The notes beneath the pieces are model-generated. The model did not search any database and was not told the DNA's origin. It saw only the letters and a program-made list of their open reading frames with translations. DNA of 64,000 nucleotides from Bin25 sp965221765 (GTDB lineage Bacteria; Bacteroidota; Bacteroidia; Flavobacteriales; Flavobacteriaceae): NCBI GenBank assembly GCA_965221765.1, contig OZ244911.1, positions 2,356,001 to 2,420,000 of the forward strand. Reading direction: 5' to 3'. Shown piece after piece: positions 57,195 through 64,000 of this stretch. Both the position numbers and the translations under genes were made by a program. Each line of letters starts with the position of its first letter. The stretch's first letter is position 1.

Positions 57195-58523
57195 ATGACT
57201 CCTATGAGAAATAAAAATTTATCAACTTCTGTTTTGATTATTGGCAATGGAATTTCTGGAGTGACCGCTGCTAGACACCTTCGTAAACGTTCCGATTTAT
57301 CGATTACAATCGTATCAGAAGAAACCAAGTATTTTTTTTCAAGAACAGCACTCATGTATATCTACATGGGACACATGAAATTTGAGCATACCAAACCCTA
57401 TGAAAATTCATTTTGGAAAAAAAATAAAATCAATATCGTTGAAAGTCGAGTTATTAGCATTGATGACTCATTAAATTTTGTTGAACTTGCTGATGGACGG
57501 CGAATATCGTACCAATATTTAATTATTGGATGCGGATCCAAGCCAAATAAATTCGGATGGCCTGGACAAGACTTAAAAGGAGTCAGTGGCATGTATCATT
57601 TGCAAGACTTAGAACGATTGGAAAAGCTATCGTCCTCTATCCATAGTAGTGTCATAGTGGGGGGTGGTTTGATAGGAATTGAATTAGCTGAAATGCTTTA
57701 CTCAAGAAATATCAAAGTTCATTATTTAGTCAAAGAATCTAGTTTTTGGAATAAGGTTTTACCAAAAGAAGAATCTCAAATGGTCACAAGGCATATTCTA
57801 GATCATCATATCAGTCTCCAACTTGAAACCGAATTAAAAGAAGTTGTCTCGGATACCAATGGTCGAGTCAAAGGAATCTACACATCCCATGATGACTATA
57901 TTTCTTGCCAATATGTTGGTCTGACTTGCGGTGTTAAACCCAATATTGACTTTCTCATAGAAAGTCAATCCTCTATCAAAACAGATCGAGGGATATTAGT
58001 CGATAAATATCTCCAAACCAATATTGAAAATATTTATGCCATCGGGGATTGCGCCCAACAAACCCAACCCAACCCAAAGCGCCTTGCCATAGAGGCGGTT
58101 TGGTATACAGGACGAATGATGGGAGAAGCTGTAGCCAGAACCATTACGGGTGATAAAACACCCTATAATCCAGGGCAGTGGTTTAATTCAGCAAAATTCT
58201 TTGATATTGAATATCAAACCTATGGATGGGTCCATGCACAACCCAATCTGAAAGAAGAAAAACACCTCTACTGGGAACATCCCCAAAAAAATATATCCAT
58301 TCGATTAGCATATCACCCCAACACCTTTAAATTTTTAGGAGTCGTGAATATGGGAATTCGTCTAAAACATGAAGTTTTCAATCATTGGTTAGAGGATCAT
58401 CGTGATATTTCTTTTGTCATCCATGATTTGCAACAAGCCCATTTTGATCCAGAGTTTTATGGAAATTATATTAAAATGGCCCAAACTGAATTTCAACAAC
58501 ATCTAATCCCCGAATATTCATGA
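57195..58523 (+). CDS. FAD/NAD-dependent oxidoreductase
   Basis: The 442-residue pyridine nucleotide-disulphide-type reductase has the FAD-binding VLIIGNGISGVTAARHLR, the second dinucleotide site VIVGGGLIGIELAEML, and the FAD-closing IYAIGDCAQ. It resembles nitrite reductase large-subunit and rubredoxin reductase flavin domains, with a C-terminal 120-residue extension that includes LYWEHPQKNISIRLAYHP. No redox CxxC is seen. Its stop overlaps the membrane iron-sulfur gene by four bases, so the two should form an electron-transfer pair, with the flavoprotein passing NAD(P)H electrons to or from the membrane protein. Confidence 0.85.
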   Translation: MTPMRNKNLSTSVLIIGNGISGVTAARHLRKRSDLSITIVSEETKYFFSRTALMYIYMGHMKFEHTKPYENSFWKKNKINIVESRVISIDDSLNFVELADGRRISYQYLIIGCGSKPNKFGWPGQDLKGVSGMYHLQDLERLEKLSSSIHSSVIVGGGLIGIELAEMLYSRNIKVHYLVKESSFWNKVLPKEESQMVTRHILDHHISLQLETELKEVVSDTNGRVKGIYTSHDDYISCQYVGLTCGVKPNIDFLIESQSSIKTDRGILVDKYLQTNIENIYAIGDCAQQTQPNPKRLAIEAVWYTGRMMGEAVARTITGDKTPYNPGQWFNSAKFFDIEYQTYGWVHAQPNLKEEKHLYWEHPQKNISIRLAYHPNTFKFLGVVNMGIRLKHEVFNHWLEDHRDISFVIHDLQQAHFDPEFYGNYIKMAQTEFQQHLIPEYS

Positions 58524-60028
58524 ACAAGATTATTCAAACCCTAGCCATTTCCATTGGACTGGTCGGTTTAATATTAATGACAACAACTGTTTTTATTGAT
58601 TTTAATCAAAACCGTCTTATTCTGACTTTGAGCCTATTTTTGATGACCATTGGAGGTCTATTATATTTTATAAATCAATACCGAGGAAGTTTACCAGGCA
58701 TTAAAAACAATCATGTTTACCGAAATTCTTTAACCAATAGAGGCGTTTTAGGGTTTTTATTGGGGGTGCTCATCACGTTCATCTATGTATTGATTTACTG
58801 GTATCCTGAAGTATTAGGATATAAATCGCAAGGAGCTTCTACTGGTTTGGTAGCTCTATTTGATCCATTGAGCTATCTCTTAAATGGCAAACCTGCTTCT
58901 CAATGGTTTGTCTATGGAAGTTTATACACGTTTGCCATTTTACTTTTTGGAATTAAATTCATTTATAAATACCGACATAATCGCTATCAAATCATCAGAA
59001 CCATTTCAGTGATGTTTTTTCAGTTTGGTTTTGCCTATTTTATTCCAGAAATACTTAGTGCATTTAACCCTGATACACCCTATTTTGCTAAAGATTTAAA
59101 AAACATATGGCCTTTGAACTACTATTTTTTTGATCAATGGCACCTTAGAAACATGCTTAACGGAGAACATCTTGGGATGTTTTTCTTGATTTTAGGGCTA
59201 GCTTTAGTTTTTGTTATTTCTCCAATTCTTACCTTTTTCTTTGGCAAACGTTGGTATTGTTCTTGGGTATGCGGTTGTGCTGGACTCGCTGAAACAGCTG
59301 GGGATCCTTTTCGACAATTATCAAGTAAAAAAATAAATATTTGGAAATTAGAACGCTATATGATTCATGCCGTTCTAGTCTTTATATTTCTAACAACTAT
59401 TGCGGTCATCTGGTCTTTTTTAGGACGATATCCTGATTATTTTATCAATCAAAATCGTTTTTTTGTCATCGTGGTTTTCGTGACTTTATTGGCTACTGGC
59501 ATCATCTATTTTACTAAAAGAGATGGGTTTTCTAAAAATTTAAGATTGACCGTAGCAAGTCTTGGGCTAATCATCGTTGCGATCTTTGCTATTCGAGCTT
59601 TTTCAAATGAAACGCATGTATTATTTATCGAAAGTGCAAAACTCCAAAAATCCTATGGGTTTTTTATTGGCGCGGCTTTTTCAGGCGTTTTAGGCGTTGG
59701 GTTTTATCCCATTCTAGGAAGTCGAGTTTGGTGTCGCTTTGGCTGTCCTGCAGCAGCGATTTTAGGCATTCAACAGAGACTTTTTTCTCGATTTCGGATT
59801 ACCACTAATGGAGGACAATGTATTTCTTGTGGTAATTGTTCTGTTTACTGTGAAATGGGTATTGATGTCCGAGCCTATGCCCAGAGAGGAGAAAACATAG
59901 TGAGATCCTCATGCGTGGGCTGTGGAATTTGTGCTGCCGTTTGTCCTCGAGGTGTTTTGAAACTAGAAAACAAAGGATTAGCAAATCGAATGCCAACCCA
60001 TGAAGTTCCACTCGGCAATAATCTTTAA
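58520..60028 (+). CDS. Membrane polyferredoxin (NapH/NosR/CcoG-like 4Fe-4S protein)
   Basis: The 502-residue protein has about ten hydrophobic segments. Cytoplasm-side cysteine motifs are RWYCSWVCGCAGLAE and VWCRFGCPAAAILG, as in NosR/NapH. Two classical 4Fe-4S sites lie near the C-terminus: CISCGNCSVYCEMG and CVGCGICAAVCPRG. It should carry electrons between a cytoplasmic donor and a quinone or periplasmic acceptor. The coupled flavoprotein gene upstream is the obvious partner. No denitrification or nitrate genes are nearby, so the terminal acceptor is unknown. Confidence 0.88.
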   Translation: MNKIIQTLAISIGLVGLILMTTTVFIDFNQNRLILTLSLFLMTIGGLLYFINQYRGSLPGIKNNHVYRNSLTNRGVLGFLLGVLITFIYVLIYWYPEVLGYKSQGASTGLVALFDPLSYLLNGKPASQWFVYGSLYTFAILLFGIKFIYKYRHNRYQIIRTISVMFFQFGFAYFIPEILSAFNPDTPYFAKDLKNIWPLNYYFFDQWHLRNMLNGEHLGMFFLILGLALVFVISPILTFFFGKRWYCSWVCGCAGLAETAGDPFRQLSSKKINIWKLERYMIHAVLVFIFLTTIAVIWSFLGRYPDYFINQNRFFVIVVFVTLLATGIIYFTKRDGFSKNLRLTVASLGLIIVAIFAIRAFSNETHVLFIESAKLQKSYGFFIGAAFSGVLGVGFYPILGSRVWCRFGCPAAAILGIQQRLFSRFRITTNGGQCISCGNCSVYCEMGIDVRAYAQRGENIVRSSCVGCGICAAVCPRGVLKLENKGLANRMPTHEVPLGNNL

Positions 60029-60171
60029 TCGATCATGGCACCTATTCTGATTATCTCATTGAGACGTTATAAAAGAAATGATAGGGATTTGATTTCCGTT
60101 TGGTTAGTTTAGTGTATTTGTCATTTTTAAGCAATCGATTTGAGTTAATCCATCATCGTCTATTTCAAACG

Positions 60172-60435
60172 ATGGATTTGACGACCGATAAAATCAATTG
60201 GCAAGGCTTTATTTGGGAAACCTACATCAAACAAGCCAAAGATTATCATCATCCAAAAATCCTATTTTCTAGTCATCTAAGGTATACTTTGTTCCATAAT
60301 CTAATGAACGATAATCTAAAATATTTTCTGAGGATGAGAAAAAGAATTATCGCTTTGGAATTCATTATTGGCTTGGTTTTGAATAAAAATTTACCTTTGG
60401 ATATGAGAACTAGAACCCTCTCAATTCAAAGATGA
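60172..60435 (+). CDS. Hypothetical protein upstream of the AAA ATPase remnant
   Basis: A short frame (87 residues from ATG 60172, longer from an upstream TTG) containing KINWQGFIWETYIKQAKDYH and MRKRIIALEFIIGLVLNKN. Not recognised. Its stop overlaps the start of the following ATPase fragment by four bases (ATGA), the only argument that it is real. It may equally be decayed sequence. Confidence 0.25.
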   Translation: MDLTTDKINWQGFIWETYIKQAKDYHHPKILFSSHLRYTLFHNLMNDNLKYFLRMRKRIIALEFIIGLVLNKNLPLDMRTRTLSIQR

Positions 60436-61540
60436 ATCTTTTTAAAAACAAATCAAGGCCAATCAAAACAACTTATCACGCTAGTGAGAGGGGAAAGGCA
60501 AAATTCTTTCATGGTCGTGAAAAAGAAAAGAAACATTTTAAAGGATTGATGAGAGAAAGCATCGAAAAAAGAAAAAGAGAAGCTTGTTTAATTCAAGGAC
60601 CACCAGGTGTTGGAAGATCAGCATTGCTTGAAGAATTTAAAGACATCGCAAGGAATCAAAAATGGCGTGTTCGTAGAATATATCAAATCTTATACGATCC
60701 CAATGAGTTTATACCTTTGGATTAAACATAATACTTCTAAACATATTTCAGAAGGCTTCCACTTTGGATTAAATTTTCATATTCTAAAAGGTAGTTATGA
60801 AAGAAAAATAAATTCAACAAATCCAAATTTGATTAAAACAATCAAAGAATAGGCATAAAAGACTATAGCAACAATAGCAATAGAGAATACATGTTGGATC
60901 GCAAATGAACTACATAATTTACAAAGCGATAAAGGATTTGTTTTTGTCATTGTAGGCTTAGGAAATACAAAAAGTGTTTTTAAAAAATTAGGGATTTCAA
61001 GATTTACCGGGAAAAATATTTTTAATCTTGGTGCATTAGACAAAAAAGCAGAAAAATCCATTCTAAAAAAATGGATGATAGAAAGTGGTGGAAAAGAAAA
61101 CGATGTAACTAGTTGGAAGTTGGATAAAAAAAATCACGGAAGAAACCCATGGTTGGGCTCACCATATTACTTCCTACACTATTGCTATTTTCAAAGAGCT
61201 CAAAAAAACCAATGGCAAATCAACAACCATTAGTCTTGAAAATGTATTAGCAAGTGGTTTAGATTCAGAGAAAAAGTTTTATACACAACGATTATACGAA
61301 TTCGATAAAAAAGAATGTCAATTAATCTCTTCTTTTTTAGAAAAAAAATAAAGACTTGCTATTTTTTGATAAAGAAAAAATCGTTGATTTTTTAAAAATA
61401 AAATCGGTTTTGATGCAGGATTTGAATTATATGAACGATTTGTTCAAGATGGTGTCTTGCATAGAAATGAAAATAAAGATTATATGATTCCTATTCCTTC
61501 CATGAGAACTCGGCTAATCAATCAATTTGGTCAGAATTGA
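60432..61540 (+). pseudogene. Decayed paralogue of the AAA ATPase at 51028
   Basis: The N-terminus is intact to 60725: ASERGKAKFFHGREKEKKHF, then LIQGPPGVGRSALLEEFKDI, where the Walker A lysine is replaced by Arg. Beyond that, homologous pieces appear in several frames: FVIVGLGNTKSVFKKLGISR (compare the LGGLSHTQSIL region), LGALDKKAEKSILKKWMIES, ETHGWAHHIT-like sequence and SGLDSEKKFYTQRLYEFDKK, with a C-terminal IPIPSMRT near 61495. Internal stops show it is dead. Two copies in one window imply a multi-copy, possibly mobile or defence-linked gene. Confidence 0.75.
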
Positions 61541-61650
61541 TCTCAAACTTTAACTACAAATAAAGACCCCAACGTTTCCCCAAAGATTGATTATCCAAAA
61601 TCTAAAATAAGGGAAAGGGACAAGATCATTCAATTGAATGGTCTTATTAA

Positions 61651-61892
61651 TTGATTCCATCAGCAAAGTTGTCGGTAATGATTTAATCCTCCATTAAAAA
61701 ATAGGATGCTTGCTCTAAAAGTTTTAAATTTTATGATTACCCGAATGGCTTTGACTTCTTGAATTATTCCATCGAATCGTTTGGCTTTGACATCGAACTA
61801 GGAATAACAAGGAACATGACCGACGCCTTTTAAATGGTTTTGAAACAGATAGCACTGACCAACTTCTTTTGGATGCCTAATGAGAAATTCAA
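61651..61892 (-). mobile_element. 3' fragment of the ISL3-family element
   Basis: Base-by-base resemblance to 12629-12865, including the element end (GATTCCATCAGCAAAGTTGTC compared with GGTTCTATCACGAAAGTTAT) and the transposase C-terminus codons for KAIRFDG-like and QEVKAIR-like residues. It is cut off next to the PfkB gene stop. Confidence 0.65.
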
Positions 61893-61902
61893 AAAAAAGC
61901 TG

Positions 61903-62820
61903 TTATAATAGATACCGACTATCGATTAGTTGATGGATTTCATTTTGATTAATGATTGGATTCGCACCTGATTTACTAGCAACAAGTGCTCCCATCGCAT
62001 TGGCTCTTTCAAGAACTTTTTGAGGGGGCATGTCTGAATTAGCATATAATCCATGAATTAATGTCCCTAAAAAAGAATCGCCTGCACCAACCGTATCAAG
62101 GGGGTTGATCTGAAATCCATTATCCGAATAAAACCGTTGATTGAAATACAATATCGCTCCGGCACTTCCTAATGTCACACAGATATGTCTTAGACTTGTT
62201 TTATGGATTAGTTCCTTTATTTGGCTATTTAAATTTCGAGTAGTCAATCGGTAATATCGACCCAATATTTTTAGTTCTTGATCATTGCATTTTAAAAAAT
62301 TTGTTTTTTCAATCAAGGCTTTAATCAAACACTGATTATAGTATGGGGCTCTTAAATTGATGTCAAAAATATTGTTCTTAGCTAGGCTCAGCAGTTTAGT
62401 AAGTGTTTGACGGCTTTGTATATTTCGTGAAGAAAGACTTCCAAAAATAAAGGCTTTAGATTTCGATACTAAGTGTTTTAAATTATTTGAATACTCAATA
62501 TAATCCCAAGCAACATTTGGTAAAATATGGTATCTAGGATGACCATTATTCAATTCTACTTTAACTCTTCTTGTTGCGAATTTTTTATCCATTTGAATAA
62601 AATCAGTTGGTATGTTTTGATCTTGCAAAAAAGAGATGGCCTTTTTTCCATCGGAATCATTTCCAACCCTTGATACTAAAATACAAGGATGATTCAATGA
62701 GTGAATCTTTTGGACAACATTAAATGGGGCTCCCCCTATTAATCTTTTATTTGGAAAAATATCATACAGAATTTCACCATAACAGATGATTGGTGTTGAG
62801 ATTTTTGAATCAAAATTCAA
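61903..62820 (-). CDS. PfkB-family carbohydrate kinase (fructokinase-like)
   Basis: The 305-residue ribokinase-fold enzyme phosphorylates a sugar with ATP. Near the N-terminus are CYGEILYDIFP and LIGGAPFNVV (PfkB motif 1 region, SRVGNDSDGKKAISFL). The C-terminal signature is PLDTVGAGDSFLGTLIHG with the catalytic Asp. Similarity is closest to fructokinases, but the sugar is not certain. It follows the SCP2-domain gene by seven bases on the same strand. Confidence 0.88.
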   Translation of the reverse strand: MNFDSKISTPIICYGEILYDIFPNKRLIGGAPFNVVQKIHSLNHPCILVSRVGNDSDGKKAISFLQDQNIPTDFIQMDKKFATRRVKVELNNGHPRYHILPNVAWDYIEYSNNLKHLVSKSKAFIFGSLSSRNIQSRQTLTKLLSLAKNNIFDINLRAPYYNQCLIKALIEKTNFLKCNDQELKILGRYYRLTTRNLNSQIKELIHKTSLRHICVTLGSAGAILYFNQRFYSDNGFQINPLDTVGAGDSFLGTLIHGLYANSDMPPQKVLERANAMGALVASKSGANPIINQNEIHQLIDSRYLL

Positions 62821-62827
62821 ACCATCT

Positions 62828-63130
62828 TTAGCTTAAAAAGTTTTTTAATTGAAGGGCCATGGACCTATCGCCCTTTATTTTGATTTTTCTTGTAAAGATG
62901 GCCTTCATTGGATTTAATTTTCCTTCTCTAATCTCTTTAATAGTTTTAGGGGTAACGTGGATTTCACAATCGGCCGAAATATCTTCTTGAATTAATTGAT
63001 TAATTCCTGATGTTCCATCAATAACAACAATTGGATAGCCCTTGACAACCATTTTGAGTTTACCGTCAATCGGTTTTGACTGCTCTACTTTGGCTTGTAA
63101 TGCCTCAACAACTTTTTGAAATTCTTCCAT
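62828..63130 (-). CDS. SCP2 sterol-carrier-domain protein
   Basis: A 100-residue single SCP2-type lipid-binding domain. Recognised by KPIDGKLKMVVKGYPIVVID, DCEIHVTPKTIKEIREGKLN and AIFTRKIKIKGDRSMALQLK, which is the typical C-terminal helix. It binds lipids or acyl chains; the ligand is unknown. It is the first gene of a two-gene unit with the kinase, and divergent from sucA. Confidence 0.85.
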   Translation of the reverse strand: MEEFQKVVEALQAKVEQSKPIDGKLKMVVKGYPIVVIDGTSGINQLIQEDISADCEIHVTPKTIKEIREGKLNPMKAIFTRKIKIKGDRSMALQLKNFLS

Positions 63131-63355
63131 ATTTTATTTTGATTTTTAAGGTTTTAAATTTAGAATTCTATTTAACTATGTAGATAGTTGAACTTTTCAA
63201 GTGAATGGGTCTCATGAATTATGGTTTCTTCATTTTAATCGATATTTTAAACCAATAAAGGATATAATCGTTGGTTTAGTCCGCTGTAATATAACAAAAT
63301 CTACTTGTTAGATTCCAAATTCGTTAATTTCGGTCAATAATTCGTTTACCATCCA

Positions 63356-64000
63356 ATGGATAAATACTCTTTTTTAAATGCCGTTCATAGTTCATTTTTT
63401 GAACAACAATACCAACAGTATCTAGAAAATCCTGACTCAATAGAACCCTCTTGGCGAGCTTTTTTTCAAGGTTATGATTTTGGAATAGAACAACCTGGTG
63501 ATCAACAAGTCATTGAACCCCATCAAAATAATTCATTTCAAAATAACTCGGCCAATGGTTCTCTCCAACCCCCTGCTCAAGCCGCTAACGCTATTATAGA
63601 AGAATCTCCTTTAATCAAAACAGCCACCGTCAGAACTCCGAGTCCTCAAGAGTCTCAAACCAAATTAGATGAGACCGCTTCTAAGGATGCTACAGAAAAT
63701 GTAATGAAAGAGTTTCAAGTGATTAATTTAATCCATGATTATCGAAATCGAGGACATTTATTTACAAAAACAAATCCTGTAAGAAAACGAAGAGCCTACT
63801 TTCCATCATTGGATATTGAAAATTTCGGTCTTACAAAAATGGACCTACGAAAAAAATTCAAAGCAGGAGAAATGCTTGGCATTGGGACCTCGACCTTGGA
63901 AAAAATACTCGAACATCTCGAATCGATTTATTGTGAGGCCATTGGTATCGAATATCTCTACCTGCGCAGTGGACGAAAAATGAAATTCATTGAAGATTAT
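63356..64000 (+). CDS. sucA: 2-oxoglutarate dehydrogenase E1 component, 5' part
   Basis: Open to the window end (215 codons). ATG 63356 gives DKYSFLNAVHSSFFEQQYQQ and YLENPDSIEPSWRAFFQGYD, the conserved E1 N-terminus. A low-complexity linker rich in Gln, Asn, Pro and Thr follows, then the start of the core: NLIHDYRNRGHLFTKTNPV, FGLTKMDLRKKF and SIYCEAIGIEYLYLRSGRKM. It is the thiamine-diphosphate E1 of the TCA-cycle complex. The catalytic ThDP site and, normally, sucB lie beyond the window. Confidence 0.95.
   Translation, partial: MDKYSFLNAVHSSFFEQQYQQYLENPDSIEPSWRAFFQGYDFGIEQPGDQQVIEPHQNNSFQNNSANGSLQPPAQAANAIIEESPLIKTATVRTPSPQESQTKLDETASKDATENVMKEFQVINLIHDYRNRGHLFTKTNPVRKRRAYFPSLDIENFGLTKMDLRKKFKAGEMLGIGTSTLEKILEHLESIYCEAIGIEYLYLRSGRKMKFIEDY

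Noticed and set aside
1..64000. tRNA or rRNA genes and CRISPR arrays
   Set aside because: Scanned for T-arm-like GTTCRANYC with acceptor partners, rRNA-like stretches and regularly spaced short repeats. None was convincing. The 75-bp repeats at 17508 are coding.

Overview
The window comes from an AT-rich member of the Bacteroidota. The lineage call rests on four things: the rpsU - tyrosine recombinase - hpf block, a Bacteroides Mpi-type master DNA invertase, several starts preceded by TAnnTTTG-like elements, and lipoproteins with short Bacteroidota-type lipoboxes. I found no rRNA, tRNA or CRISPR array. Core metabolic genes are intact and tightly packed. They alternate with accessory stretches full of decayed insertion sequences and broken defence or toxin-antitoxin genes.

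Layout. 1-3371: 3' part of a YhaN/SbcC-like ATPase. 3901-7708: an FMN-dependent 2-hydroxy-acid oxidase coupled to mannonate dehydratase, then a formylglycine-generating-enzyme-like lipoprotein. 7741-10043: IS5, IS1595 and IS21 remnants. 10221-11763: hpf, xer and rpsU on the minus strand. 11985-14750: an IS5-type element split by an ISL3-type element. 15164-18379: a large GC-richer surface lipoprotein with InlB-type repeats and BspA/DUF285 repeats. 18417-19807: another decayed IS5-type element. 19958-23698: acyl-CoA dehydrogenase, alanine/sodium symporter, PspC-like protein and rhodanese, all minus strand. 24009-30313: a complete trpEGDCFBA operon.

30533-44585 is an accessory and defence island. 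It holds an AbiEii-like nucleotidyltransferase module with a frameshift, a truncated copy of a DNA invertase, an IS1634 element, an IS5 remnant, an intact Mpi-like invertase, and a two-gene restriction-like system (PLD nuclease-SNF2 translocase plus Eco57I-type adenine methyltransferase). Directly next to the methyltransferase 3' end, in inverted orientation, lies a second, promoterless copy of the methyltransferase target-recognition domain. Silent cassette, active cassette and invertase together look like a specificity-switching arrangement, though the repeat arms have diverged. This is the most interesting part of the window.

44786-49607 carries an arsenosugar-biosynthesis-type cluster (ArsS radical SAM enzyme and peroxidase-like partner, divergent from glycosyltransferase, purine nucleoside phosphorylase and DUF547 protein) followed by a ThuA-like protein. 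The arsenic methyltransferase itself is not present. 49800-56720 is a second defence island: decayed MNT/HepT pair, IS1595 fragment, an AAA ATPase interrupted at a T6 tract just before its Walker A motif, and a type III restriction-modification system whose mod gene is out of frame at a G6 tract and whose res gene has one frameshift. 57195-60028 encodes a FAD oxidoreductase translationally coupled to a membrane polyferredoxin. 60432-61540 is a decayed paralogue of the AAA ATPase, 61651-61892 an ISL3 fragment, then a PfkB kinase and an SCP2-domain protein (minus strand), and finally the 5' part of 2-oxoglutarate dehydrogenase E1 (sucA), running off the window.

Frameshifts cluster in mobile, defence and toxin genes while about 25 housekeeping genes are intact. 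Decay or phase variation therefore fits better than general sequencing error, but each homopolymer case needs read-level checking.
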